From NCBI GenBank assembly GCA_007131435.1, contig SLQM01000252.1, forward strand, positions 1 through 33,304: DNA of 33,304 nt, read 5' to 3'. This document shows, piece by piece, positions 1-8,166 of this stretch. The notes under the pieces are model-generated. The model did no database searches. It saw nothing but the letters and a program-made list of their open reading frames with translations, and was not told the DNA's origin. Position 1 is the stretch's first letter. The number at the start of each line of letters is the position of its first letter. Source of the DNA: Syntrophomonadaceae bacterium (GTDB lineage Bacteria; Bacillota; Dethiobacteria; DTU022). Position numbers and translations under genes: made by a program.

Positions 1-24
1 CCATTTCAGGGAGAGAAACTCTAA
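1..24 (+). CDS. Possible 3' end of yycH (partial)
   Basis: A frame open from base 1 ends in TAA at 22-24, which overlaps the ATG of yycI by one base. In Firmicutes yycH normally lies directly upstream of yycI, so this could be the last seven codons of yycH. Only seven residues are visible and all three forward frames are open here, so the identification rests on position alone. Confidence 0.3.
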   Translation, partial: PFQGEKL

Positions 25-911
25 TGAATTTAAACAAGGCTAAAACTATCCTGATCATAGCTTTTGCAGGGTTGAACCTGTTCCTTGGTTATTACCTTTT
101 TTGGCCGGATTTCGGAAAATTAACCCAGGTGGCGGTAACTGCAGATGATCTGCGCTTGACAGAAACAATACTCAATGATAATAATTATTTTCTGACTGCT
201 AATATTGACCGTTCAGTTCAATTCAGCGACTTTATAACAGTTGCTCCGGCAGCTAAGTTTCAACAGCAGTTGTTGATGAAATATATAGATGATGGCGCTT
301 CAATAAGTGAGTCAGGTAATGCAAGAGTTTACCGAACAGATACTGAAGTTGCACTGGTTTATCCCAGTGGGCTTGTGAGGATACATTTTGAGCCGGGAAT
401 TGTTCTAGCCGATAACCTGTTAGACATGGAAACTAAAGAACTGACAGAAAAGCTAGAAGCTTTTTTAAGAGATAATAACCTTATGCCTGAAGGGATCAGG
501 TTTGATTATCTTGAAAAGAGTGAATCAGGACGGATAGTATTTCACTACTACCAGGTTGCAGGTGATTTGTTTATCTATGCCAGCCAGTTAAAAGTAATTA
601 CTGTTTCAGATCAATTGTCTGTTGTTGAAATATACTGGCTTGAACCGGTTGAAAGGATCCCAAGCCGTGAGATGGAGCTGATATCTGCAACAGAAGCGCT
701 AACGAGTTTCGTTAACGAACTGGGCCCAAGCCCGGAAGAAAGAACAATAGAACAGATGAAATTAGGGTTTTTTAGTGGCGAGTATGATGCTGAAAAGTGG
801 GAGATACCGCCGGTTTGGCGAATCGTGTTAAATGATAATAAACACTTTTATATTAACGCGTTTACAGGTAATATAGAGCAGGATATAATTTTCCCTGATC
901 AACAGCCTTGA
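24..911 (+). CDS. yycI: YycI-family regulator of the WalK (YycG) sensor kinase
   Basis: This 295-residue protein has one N-terminal membrane segment (about residues 7-27) followed by a large extracellular domain, the layout of YycI. In Bacillus subtilis YycI and YycH bind the sensor kinase WalK in the membrane and dampen WalRK signalling, which controls cell-wall hydrolase genes. The start ATG follows GGGAGA at 10-15 and overlaps a likely upstream stop codon, suggesting translational coupling with yycH. Downstream lie murA and an HtrA protease, and HtrA (yycK/htrC) also ends the B. subtilis yyc operon, so the context supports the call. Sequence conservation in the extracellular part is low in this family, so the call rests on topology, length, the N-terminal pattern and neighbours. 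Confidence 0.8.
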   Translation: MNLNKAKTILIIAFAGLNLFLGYYLFWPDFGKLTQVAVTADDLRLTETILNDNNYFLTANIDRSVQFSDFITVAPAAKFQQQLLMKYIDDGASISESGNARVYRTDTEVALVYPSGLVRIHFEPGIVLADNLLDMETKELTEKLEAFLRDNNLMPEGIRFDYLEKSESGRIVFHYYQVAGDLFIYASQLKVITVSDQLSVVEIYWLEPVERIPSREMELISATEALTSFVNELGPSPEERTIEQMKLGFFSGEYDAEKWEIPPVWRIVLNDNKHFYINAFTGNIEQDIIFPDQQP

Positions 912-964
912 TTTAGCAGGGCTTATTTTGTCAAACACTGTAGTTCAGCTTTAGGGAGGTCAAT

Positions 965-2254
965 ATGGAAAAATTTATTGTAAAAGGTAAGACCGCACTA
1001 AGTGGCAGGGTTAAGATTAGCGGTTCAAAAAATTCAGCTGTAGCTATTCTACCGGCAGCGGTATTGACAGCCAATACAGTTCAAATTGATAATTTACCAG
1101 ACATAACTGATGTCAGGACAATGATCAGCATCTTGGAAAACCTGGGGGTCAATATCCGCAGAAGAGGAGTAGACGCAGTTGACCTTACTCCAGGCAGTCT
1201 ATCTAAAGTTGCACCGGCATATGATTTGGTAAAAAAAATGCGGGCTTCGTATTACTTTATGGGAAGCCTGCTTGCGCGTTTTGGACAGGCTGAAGTTCCA
1301 ATACCTGGAGGCTGTGACCTGGGTCCCCGTCCAATCGACCAACATCTTAAGGGTTTTTCTGCTCTTGGGGCGAAGATAAATATTGAGCATGGTATGATTA
1401 CCCTCACTGCAGAAAAATTAACCGGAGCGCGCATATACCTTGATGTTGTCAGTATAGGGGCAACAGTTAATTTAATGCTTGCTGCGGCAGCAGCTGAAGG
1501 CAAGACTGTACTGGAAAATGTTGCAAAAGAGCCTGAAATTGTTGACCTTGCTAACTTTTTAAATGCGATGGGCGCATCTATTCGGGGAGCTGGAACAGAT
1601 GTGATTCGTATTGAGGGCGTTAAAAAGTTCAACTCTGCCAGGCATACGGTAATCCCTGACAGAATTGAAGCGGGGACTTTCATGCTGGCGGCAGCATCAA
1701 CAGGGGGTGCTGTAACAGTGGAAGATGTGATACCCAAGCACCTTGAAGCCATAACTGCCAAGCTGAGAGAAACCGGCGCAAAGGTTATTTTAGCGCCTGA
1801 AACTATCAGGGTGGAGGCTGACACACCACTTTCCCCCTCAGATCTGAAAACTTTTCCCTACCCAGGTTTTCCGACCGATCTTCAGCCACCTGCGATGGTG
1901 CTCCTGACAGCGGCAAAGGGTTTGAGTGTTGTCACAGAAAATGTATTTGATGGGCGTTTTAACCATGTTGATGAGCTGAAAAGAATGGGCGCCCATATTA
2001 AAGTAGAAGGTCGTACAGCTCTGATAGAAGGCGGCTATCCGCTTACCGGGGCCCCGGTAACTGCACCGGATTTAAGATCAGGCGCTGCCCTGATAATTGC
2101 AGCCCTGGCTGCAGAAGGTGATAGTGAAATCAGTGCAGTGGATCATGTTGACAGGGGTTATGATCACTTTGAAGGTAAGCTCATCTCCCTTGGAGCCAGT
2201 ATAAATAGAGTACATGACAAGGGATTTGAAAATAGAGCAGGCAATCTAGACTGA
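965..2254 (+). CDS. murA: UDP-N-acetylglucosamine 1-carboxyvinyltransferase (MurA)
   Basis: MurA transfers enolpyruvate from phosphoenolpyruvate to UDP-GlcNAc, the first committed step of peptidoglycan synthesis in the cytoplasm. The 429-residue length is typical. The N-terminal KISGSKNSA substrate loop (residues about 18-26) is present. The active-site Cys is C117 in the GGCDLGPRPID loop, the residue attacked by fosfomycin. The C-terminal half carries PDRIEAGTF and FPTDLQP motifs of the EPSP-synthase-like fold. The ATG follows GGGAGG at 954-959. It lies 53 bases after yycI and is probably co-transcribed with it, linking a wall-synthesis enzyme to a wall-stress regulator. Many Firmicutes have two murA paralogs, and which one this is cannot be decided from the window. 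Confidence 0.96.
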   Translation: MEKFIVKGKTALSGRVKISGSKNSAVAILPAAVLTANTVQIDNLPDITDVRTMISILENLGVNIRRRGVDAVDLTPGSLSKVAPAYDLVKKMRASYYFMGSLLARFGQAEVPIPGGCDLGPRPIDQHLKGFSALGAKINIEHGMITLTAEKLTGARIYLDVVSIGATVNLMLAAAAAEGKTVLENVAKEPEIVDLANFLNAMGASIRGAGTDVIRIEGVKKFNSARHTVIPDRIEAGTFMLAAASTGGAVTVEDVIPKHLEAITAKLRETGAKVILAPETIRVEADTPLSPSDLKTFPYPGFPTDLQPPAMVLLTAAKGLSVVTENVFDGRFNHVDELKRMGAHIKVEGRTALIEGGYPLTGAPVTAPDLRSGAALIIAALAAEGDSEISAVDHVDRGYDHFEGKLISLGASINRVHDKGFENRAGNLD

Positions 2255-2354
2255 TCTAGTGTATGCACACCAGGCTAACTGTAGAAGATGTTTCTAAATG
2301 CTTATAGCTTTTAAGTATAAAAACATACAAATAATGCAGTTTATAAAGAATATA

Positions 2355-2387
2355 AGGGACGCTTTGGATATTCTATATGGCGTCCCT
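2355..2387 (+). terminator. Hairpin after murA, possible terminator
   Basis: An 8-bp perfect stem (AGGGACGC at 2355-2362, GCGTCCCT at 2380-2387) lies 100 bases after the murA stop and 53 bases before the htrA start. It is followed by GCTTTAC, so there is no proper U tract. It may be an intrinsic terminator of modest strength or an RNA-processing structure that separates htrA expression from murA. The rest of 2255-2440 is AT-rich with no gene. Confidence 0.5.
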
Positions 2388-2440
2388 GCTTTACGTAAAC
2401 AGCATATTATTATAAACTTATGATAAAGGAGGTTGTTATT

Positions 2441-3646
2441 ATGGAAAACAACTTTAGAGAACACCCGGTTTCCCGTCGAGGCGGGATCTGGTCTTTCATA
2501 GGTTACTTGTCTTTTGGGATTCTTGGGATTTTGCTTGGAGCAGTTCTGGTTTACGGTCTTTTCGTGCACTATTTATCCCCCGGGCAAGAGCTTGTTTTGC
2601 CAGTTACTGAAGAAGATGCAGAAGCTGTGCAGGAAGAACCACCCCCGTCAGTGTTGCCGGGATATGAAATGAATCTTGCAGATATAGTGGATCAAGTGAT
2701 GCCGGCAGTAGTCAGTGTAAACAAGCATGTAAACATTACCCGTTTCGGGGAGCAGCGCTTAGAAGAGGTCGAATCTGGTTCAGGCGTTATAATAGATTCA
2801 AGCGGCTATATAGTTACAAATCACCACGTTATTGAAGGCGCTGATAAGGTGTCAGTCTTAATCCCCGGTAAAGGGCGTTACGAAGCAGACATTGTTGGTG
2901 AAGATATTTTAACCGATCTTGCGTTACTAAAGATTGACGAAACCGGGTTAATTGAAATGCCACTGGGAAACTCGGCTGAAGCCAGGGTTGGCGAAACGGT
3001 TATGGCTATTGGTAATCCCCTGGGCTACTTTCAGCAAACTGTAACAGCAGGAATAATAAGTGCCCTTGATCGCCAGGTCAGGTTTCCCGGAAGCGGCTAT
3101 GCCTATACCTTCATCCAGACTGATGCCCTTGTTAATCCGGGTAACAGCGGTGGGCCCCTTGTTAACCTGAATGGAGAGATAATTGGTATTAATACGGCTA
3201 AGATCAGCCTGATGGGGGTAGAGGGAATTGGCCTTGCGATACCAAGCAATACTGTTAAAAGGGTCGTGGATGATTTCGTTGAGCACGGCCGTGTTATTCG
3301 CCCTCACATAGGGGTAGTGCTCGAAGATTGGATTGATTACAGCGGAGAAGAACCGGAAAAGGGGGTACTAATTGTTGATATCGCCCCGGGTACTTCAGCT
3401 GATGAAGCCGGTTTAGAGCAGGGTGATATTATAGTTGAAATAGACGGTAAAGAAGTTCAATATTTTGCCCAGTTGTTTGACAGGTTGCTGGATTATTACC
3501 CTGATGATACTGTTACTATTACCTATTACAGGAATGGTGAACGGCTTGATGTTCTAGTTACTTTTGGAGAAAGGCCTGACGACAGCCCGTTATATGTTCC
3601 TGCTCCAGAAAATGATGATAATAATGAGTCGGAAGAAAATAACTAA
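2441..3646 (+). CDS. htrA: HtrA/DegP-type membrane-anchored serine protease with PDZ domain
   Basis: This is a trypsin-like protease that degrades misfolded proteins outside the membrane. From the ATG at 2441 it is 401 residues: a transmembrane anchor at about 18-43, an acidic linker, the protease domain, then one PDZ domain near residues 285-385. The catalytic triad is visible as H129 (TNHHV), D159 (DILTDLALL) and S236 (GNSGGPL). The start at 2441 is chosen because AAAGGAGG at 2425-2432 is correctly spaced from it; an in-frame ATG at 2420 would lie upstream of that site. The acidic Asn-rich C-terminus is probably disordered. An HtrA homologue at the end of a yyc locus matches B. subtilis yycK (htrC). 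Confidence 0.93.
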   Translation: MENNFREHPVSRRGGIWSFIGYLSFGILGILLGAVLVYGLFVHYLSPGQELVLPVTEEDAEAVQEEPPPSVLPGYEMNLADIVDQVMPAVVSVNKHVNITRFGEQRLEEVESGSGVIIDSSGYIVTNHHVIEGADKVSVLIPGKGRYEADIVGEDILTDLALLKIDETGLIEMPLGNSAEARVGETVMAIGNPLGYFQQTVTAGIISALDRQVRFPGSGYAYTFIQTDALVNPGNSGGPLVNLNGEIIGINTAKISLMGVEGIGLAIPSNTVKRVVDDFVEHGRVIRPHIGVVLEDWIDYSGEEPEKGVLIVDIAPGTSADEAGLEQGDIIVEIDGKEVQYFAQLFDRLLDYYPDDTVTITYYRNGERLDVLVTFGERPDDSPLYVPAPENDDNNESEENN

Positions 3647-3663
3647 CTTGACTAAATGCTTAA

Positions 3664-3693
3664 ACCGGGATGACCATACCTGGTTATCCCGGT
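3664..3693 (+). terminator. Strong 13-bp hairpin after htrA, likely terminator
   Basis: The arms ACCGGGATGACCA (3664-3676) and TGGTTATCCCGGT (3681-3693) pair over 13 positions with one G-T wobble and a TACC loop, 18 bases after the htrA stop. The following bases (ATTAGTCCTT) are only weakly T-rich. It most likely ends the htrA transcript; it could also be a 3' stabilising hairpin. Confidence 0.6.
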
Positions 3694-3732
3694 ATTAGTC
3701 CTTACTATAGAGAAAATTACAGGTGAGCTGGT

Positions 3733-4662
3733 TTGAATCTCATTTTTGTATTTATAGACGGAGTAGGTCTCGGCATAGACGGGCCTTCAAACCCTTTCTC
3801 CTACACTGAAACCCCTGGCCTGGATAGTATTCTGGAAGGGAATCGTTTAACTACCGAGTCGATTGGCTATAAAGGGCCTGATGCCAGTTTGCTGGGCCTT
3901 GATGCTACATTGGGCGTAGAAGGTTTTCCGCAAAGCGCAACCGGACAGGCTTCAATTTTTACCGGTGAAAACGCTGCTGCTCTTATAGGTTCTCACTTAA
4001 ACGGTTTTCCTGATGAACAGCTCAGGGAATTGCTGGCCTCAAAAGGGCTCTTCAAAAAGCTTAAAGAAGCCGGATATAGGGTTTCTTTTGTTAATGCATA
4101 CCGCCCTGAATTTTTTGCAATGCTCCACGATGGCCTGCAGGGCAACAATTACTCGTGCTCAACCTTGATTACCTATTACGGGGAGCTGCAATTTAAAGAT
4201 CTTAACTGCCTGCGCAGGGGAAAAGCAGTTTACATGGATATTACAAATGAACTGCTTCTGTGCCAGGGATATGATATCGCACTGATCGAGCCTGAAAAAG
4301 GGGCCGATAATTTGATAAACCTGAGTAATGGGTTCCACTTTTGTATGTTTGAATACTTTCTCAGCGACCTTGTTGGCCATTCTGCAAACAAGGCGGACGC
4401 AAAAAAAGAAGTTACTAAGCTTGATCGTTTTATTGGAAGGCTTTATGAAAAAGTTGATTTTGATAACACTTTTATAATTGTATCCAGTGACCATGGCAAC
4501 ATGGAAGACCTTTCTACCAGGGAGCATACCTTAAACTGGGTTCCGGCCTTGCTGATCGGCAGGAGGGAGATAAGAAGCGCTATTGAAGAAAAGCTGCAGG
4601 ACCTAACAGATCTGCTTCCTGCAATCCGCAAGGCGCTTTCCTATAACAGGTCTATTAATTGA
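3733..4662 (+). CDS. Alkaline-phosphatase-superfamily metalloenzyme (PGM/phosphopentomutase-like)
   Basis: This 309-residue cytoplasmic protein has the metal-binding pattern of the superfamily that includes cofactor-independent phosphoglycerate mutase and phosphopentomutase. D9 lies in the FIDGVG motif, a likely nucleophile T70 in SATGQ, and further ligands are D212 and H216 (DLVGH), D253-H254 (SSDHGN) and H265. It is much shorter than phosphoglycerate mutase (about 510 residues) and lacks its inserted transferase domain, so substrate and reaction are unknown; it may be a phosphatase or a minimal mutase. The start is TTG at 3733, preceded by AGGTGAG at 3721-3727. It is followed four bases later by a metallo-beta-lactamase-fold gene, so the two probably form an operon. 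Confidence 0.8.
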   Translation: MNLIFVFIDGVGLGIDGPSNPFSYTETPGLDSILEGNRLTTESIGYKGPDASLLGLDATLGVEGFPQSATGQASIFTGENAAALIGSHLNGFPDEQLRELLASKGLFKKLKEAGYRVSFVNAYRPEFFAMLHDGLQGNNYSCSTLITYYGELQFKDLNCLRRGKAVYMDITNELLLCQGYDIALIEPEKGADNLINLSNGFHFCMFEYFLSDLVGHSANKADAKKEVTKLDRFIGRLYEKVDFDNTFIIVSSDHGNMEDLSTREHTLNWVPALLIGRREIRSAIEEKLQDLTDLLPAIRKALSYNRSIN

Positions 4663-4678
4663 AAGGATGATTGTTAGC

Positions 4679-5296
4679 ATGCAGGTTAAATGTCTTGTAG
4701 TAAGCATGTTTTCAACTAACTGTTATATTGCTTACTGCCCTGAAACCAGGGAAGCGGTAGTTATTGATCCGGGTGCTCAAGGAGCGGCAATTTCAACAAA
4801 TATAAAGTCGCTTGACCTGAAACTCAAATACATTTTAAATACGCATGGCCATGTTGATCATATTGGCGCAAATGGCAGGTTGAAAGAAGACTATAGGGTT
4901 CCGATCATGCTTAGTGAAAAGGATTTGGATTTGTATAGAAATCCCGGGTTTGGTTTACGCCTTGTTCTTCGCAAACAGCCGGATCCTGATCGCTTTATTT
5001 CAGAGGGAGATGAAATTAGTTTTGGCAATGTAAGCTTAAGGGTAATTGCAACACCTGGCCATACTCCGGGCGGTGTATGTTTCTTAAACAATGATGCTCT
5101 CTTCTGCGGTGATACTTTATTTGCCGGTTCAATTGGCAGAACTGACTTAGCCGGGGGTTCTTACAATACATTAATGGAAAGCATAAGGCATAAATTATTA
5201 GCCTTGCCTGAATCTACAATCGTCTATACCGGCCACGGCCCACAAACGACTATCGGCGATGAGATTAGGTCAAATCCATTTCTTAATCATATTTAG
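4679..5296 (+). CDS. Metallo-beta-lactamase-fold hydrolase, glyoxalase II-like
   Basis: This 205-residue protein keeps all seven metal ligands of the binuclear MBL fold: H56, H58, D60, H61 (HTHGHVDH), H128 (TPGHTPGG), D145 (CGDTLF) and H186 (TGHGP). It is the short YcbL/glyoxalase II-like type that lacks the C-terminal helical substrate domain of true glyoxalase II, so hydrolysis of a thioester or related ester is likely but the substrate is not defined. The start at 4679 is preferred because GAAAGGA at 4661-4667 is spaced correctly for it; an in-frame ATG at 4667 overlaps that site. The downstream 239 bases (5297-5535) are AT-rich with no gene that I can see. Confidence 0.88.
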   Translation: MQVKCLVVSMFSTNCYIAYCPETREAVVIDPGAQGAAISTNIKSLDLKLKYILNTHGHVDHIGANGRLKEDYRVPIMLSEKDLDLYRNPGFGLRLVLRKQPDPDRFISEGDEISFGNVSLRVIATPGHTPGGVCFLNNDALFCGDTLFAGSIGRTDLAGGSYNTLMESIRHKLLALPESTIVYTGHGPQTTIGDEIRSNPFLNHI

Positions 5297-5535
5297 AGCT
5301 TTAGGTTTTACTTTTGCTTTAATATTTTTAAAAACTTGCAGGAATATTGGCCTCTATATCGAATACCTTTCTACCGGATAAGAAAATCGAAGTCACCCAC
5401 TCCTTTATGTAGCTAACTATTCCTAAATAGAAATTTAATAATTAGCTTTCCCTTTCATAAAGGACACGAAAAATTATATTGAGCCTTTATTGCCATATAA
5501 ACAGGCAAAGAAGAATGCTTTAAACCGGGAGCAAC

Positions 5536-6537
5536 ATGATCAATCCATGGCTGCAGTTTCTAATTTGTGCGGTAATTATTGTTCTGGCAGGCAGCAGGTT
5601 AACCGGTAATGCCGCAATAGTTGCCAAGAAAACCGGTATCGGAACAGCATGGGCAGGAGTTCTGCTTTTACCGCTGGCCACTTCTCTACCAGAACTGGTG
5701 ACAACCCTGAGCGCAGTGGCAATTAATGCGCCAGACCTGGCCACGGGTAATATATTGGGCAGCTGCCTGTTCAATATTGCAATCCTGTTTGTGATTGACC
5801 TGGTTGAAGGAAAAGGCCCTCTGTCATCACGAATCAGCCAGGCGCACATTATTACAGTCTCCTTGAGTATTATGACAATAAGCCTGGCATCAATTGGCCT
5901 GCTGGGTGTGACATATTTTCCTATCGGCTGGATAGGCCTTGAAACGCTGCTTATAGCAGGGGTTTACCTGCTGGGAAGCAGGCTGATCTATGTAAATGAA
6001 AAAAAAGCATTTGTTGAGATTAAAGCAGCAGACAATATTTATATTCAGGGGAAGGATTTAACCGTTGGCAGGGCTCTTACCAACTTCCTTATTGCTGCAA
6101 TATTTATCCTGGTCAGCGGATTGCTGTTGGTTAATGCCACGGACAGGATTGCAATTGAAACCGGTCTTGGTTACACATTTGTGGGTTCAATATTTTTGGC
6201 AATAAGCACTTCCCTGCCCGAACTGGTTACAACGATGAGCGCAGTGCGCCTCGGATTTTCGGATATGGCAGTGGCCAATATTTTCGGGGCAAACTTTATG
6301 AACCTGTTTATTATTTTTATTGCCGATCTGTTTTACAGTAAAGGACCGCTGTTAAGCGCAGCTTCAGAAGGAAACATTTTATCCGCCCTGATGGTTGTTA
6401 TGTTAAGTTCCATCTTTGTTTTCGGGCTGTTGTTCCGCTCGGACAGGACAGTAATCCGGGTAGGTTTTGATACATTACTGATTTTTTTAGGCTACCTCAC
6501 AGCAGCACTCATGCTGTTCAAAGTGGGTGGCAATTAA
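5536..6537 (+). CDS. Sodium/calcium-type cation antiporter (YrbG/CaCA family)
   Basis: This 333-residue membrane protein contains the two inverted alpha repeats of the Ca2+/cation antiporter superfamily. Repeat one has ATSLPELVTTLSA (about residues 48-60) and GNILGSCLFN (71-80). Repeat two has STSLPELVTTMSA and ANIFGANFMN. The conserved Glu in each SLPEL segment lines the ion path in known exchangers. About ten hydrophobic segments are visible, with a hydrophilic loop between the halves. Members exchange Na+ or H+ for Ca2+ or another cation; ion selectivity cannot be read from the sequence. The ATG follows CGGGAGC at 5526-5532. The gene lies close before rho and may share a transcript with it. 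Confidence 0.88.
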   Translation: MINPWLQFLICAVIIVLAGSRLTGNAAIVAKKTGIGTAWAGVLLLPLATSLPELVTTLSAVAINAPDLATGNILGSCLFNIAILFVIDLVEGKGPLSSRISQAHIITVSLSIMTISLASIGLLGVTYFPIGWIGLETLLIAGVYLLGSRLIYVNEKKAFVEIKAADNIYIQGKDLTVGRALTNFLIAAIFILVSGLLLVNATDRIAIETGLGYTFVGSIFLAISTSLPELVTTMSAVRLGFSDMAVANIFGANFMNLFIIFIADLFYSKGPLLSAASEGNILSALMVVMLSSIFVFGLLFRSDRTVIRVGFDTLLIFLGYLTAALMLFKVGGN

Positions 6538-6556
6538 GCAAAGGCGGTGGTTTCTG

Positions 6557-7801
6557 TTGGAAACAGAAAAGTTAAAAACCATGACTCTGAATGATCTTCA
6601 CCGGTTGGCAAAAGAACACGAGATCAAGGGCCAATCAACCATGCGCAAGCAGGAGTTGATCGATTCCCTAACTAAGCTGTTCTCTGAAAATGGCGAACAA
6701 TTTAGCGCTTCTGGCATGTTGGAGATCATGCCTGACGGGTTCGGTTTCCTGCGGCGTAATAAATATTACTTCTCTGAAGATGATATATATATTTCTGCTT
6801 CGCAAATCCGGCGTTTTAACATGCGCACCGGAGATATGATTAAAGGTCGTATACGACCTCCCAAGGATAATGAACGCTATTATGCTCTGCTTCAGGTAGA
6901 GGAAATAAATGACGAAGATCCGGAAAAAATGGCCCACCGTAAAAAGTTTACCTCCCTGGTTCCCATTCACCCTGATGAACAGATCAGGATGGAAACCAAG
7001 TCCCATATCCTGTCCACCCGGATTATTGACCTCCTGGTCCCAGTTGGAAAAGGCCAGCGGGGCTTAATTGTTTCACCGCCAAAGGCAGGAAAAACGATGC
7101 TCCTAAAGCAGCTGGCCAACAGCATATCAATCAATCATCCTGAAATTGAGCTTATCATCCTGTTGATTGATGAAAGGCCTGAAGAGGTTACAGATATGCA
7201 GCGCAGTGTAGATGCAGATGTAGTAAGTTCAACATTTGATCAAAAACCGGAAAACCATATTCACATCGCAGAACTCGTGCTTGAGCGTTCCCAGCGCCTG
7301 GTGGAGCAGGGCCGTGATGTAGCTGTGCTCCTGGACAGCATTACGAGGCTTACCAGGGCTTACAACCTGGTTATCCCACCAAGCGGGCGTACGTTATCAG
7401 GCGGTATTGACCCGGGGGCATTTTACAAACCGAAAAGGTTTTTTGGCGCAGCCCGGAATATTGATGGCGGTGGCAGCCTGACCATCCTGGCTACTGCAAT
7501 AGTTGATACGGGCAGCAGGATGGATGATGTGGTTTACGAGGAATTTAAAGGCACAGGCAATTTGGAACTGCACCTGGATCGGAAAATTGCCGAGCGGCGT
7601 ATTTTCCCGGCAATGGATATTTCCAGGTCCGGGACACGTCGGGAAGAGCTGCTGCTTGACGAACACAAAATTGAGTTAATGTGGGCTTTAAGACGCGCTA
7701 TGGGCAGCAGCACCAGTGTAGAATTCCTCGAAGCGCTTATGGATAGAATGAAAAAGACTAAGACTAATGAAGACTTTCTTGGCAACATGCACACCATGTA
7801 G
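6557..7801 (+). CDS. rho: Transcription termination factor Rho
   Basis: Rho is a hexameric RNA-dependent ATPase that releases RNA polymerase from nascent transcripts. From the TTG at 6557 the protein has 414 residues: a Rho N-terminal helical domain (about 1-45), a cold-shock RNA-binding domain with the DGFGFLR motif (60-66), and a RecA-like motor with Walker A PPKAGKT (174-180), Walker B VAVLLD (255-260) and the GGGSLTI R-loop region near 304-310. The TTG is favoured because AAAGGCGGTGG at 6540-6550 precedes it; an earlier in-frame GTG at 6527 would overlap the antiporter gene. The rho-rpmE-prfA-prmC order is conserved in Firmicutes. The family is normally sensitive to bicyclomycin. Confidence 0.97.
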   Translation: METEKLKTMTLNDLHRLAKEHEIKGQSTMRKQELIDSLTKLFSENGEQFSASGMLEIMPDGFGFLRRNKYYFSEDDIYISASQIRRFNMRTGDMIKGRIRPPKDNERYYALLQVEEINDEDPEKMAHRKKFTSLVPIHPDEQIRMETKSHILSTRIIDLLVPVGKGQRGLIVSPPKAGKTMLLKQLANSISINHPEIELIILLIDERPEEVTDMQRSVDADVVSSTFDQKPENHIHIAELVLERSQRLVEQGRDVAVLLDSITRLTRAYNLVIPPSGRTLSGGIDPGAFYKPKRFFGAARNIDGGGSLTILATAIVDTGSRMDDVVYEEFKGTGNLELHLDRKIAERRIFPAMDISRSGTRREELLLDEHKIELMWALRRAMGSSTSVEFLEALMDRMKKTKTNEDFLGNMHTM

Positions 7802-7819
7802 GTTTATTATCTTTAGCTG

Positions 7820-7848
7820 TTGCACAATAGAGGGCAATATGCTATTAT
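7820..7848 (+). promoter_or_regulatory. Candidate sigma-A promoter for rpmE
   Basis: TTGCAC (7820-7825), a 17-base spacer and TATTAT (7843-7848) preceded by TG in the extended -10 position. It lies 35 bases before the rpmE start, between rho and rpmE, and would allow rpmE to be transcribed apart from rho. Confidence 0.45.
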
Positions 7849-7883
7849 TCTATACCGGGAATGCCTTAAGGAGGATCAAGACA

Positions 7884-8081
7884 ATGAAAACAGATATTCA
7901 CCCAAAATATTACCGCACCAAGGTAACCTGTGCCTGCGGTGAAACATTTGAGACAGGCTCAACCAGTGAAACCTTGAAAGTGGAGATATGCTCCAAATGC
8001 CATCCGTTTTTTACCGGAAAACAAAAATTTGTTGATACCGGGGGACGAGTGGAGCGCTTTAAACGTAAATACGGCATGTAA
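7884..8081 (+). CDS. rpmE: 50S ribosomal protein L31 (zinc-binding type)
   Basis: Ribosomal protein L31 bridges the large and small subunits. The 65-residue protein has the usual MKTDIHPKYY start, a CACG pair (C16, C18) and CSKC pair (C36, C39) that form the zinc-binding C+ version, and the VDTGGRVERF C-terminus. The start at 7884 follows AAGGAGG at 7868-7874. A longer open frame back to 7767 overlaps rho, has no ribosome binding site and does not resemble L31. The C+ form is typical of zinc-replete growth; the C- paralog, if the genome has one, is not in this window. Confidence 0.97.
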   Translation: MKTDIHPKYYRTKVTCACGETFETGSTSETLKVEICSKCHPFFTGKQKFVDTGGRVERFKRKYGM

Positions 8082-8085
8082 AGAG

Positions 8086-8117
8086 AAAGAGCAGGGCTTG
8101 ATGCTCTGCTCTTTTTT
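8086..8117 (+). terminator. Rho-independent terminator after rpmE
   Basis: Nine-base perfect arms AAAGAGCAG (8086-8094) and CTGCTCTTT (8106-8114) form a hairpin that runs directly into a T run ending at 8117. It starts five bases after the rpmE stop. This is the clearest intrinsic terminator in the window. Confidence 0.9.
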
Positions 8118-8166
8118 AATGCCTGCCTGAAAGTTAAAGGAAACCGATTGTGCGGGGAGATATGGA

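Noticed and set aside
1252..1824. 190-residue open frame on the minus strand inside murA
   Set aside because: It is antisense to a clearly conserved gene, has no ribosome binding site that I can see, and its Ser/Ala-rich product looks like a mirror frame.
7767..7883. Longer N-terminus for rpmE
   Set aside because: It overlaps rho, is not L31-like, and AAGGAGG sits just before the ATG at 7884.
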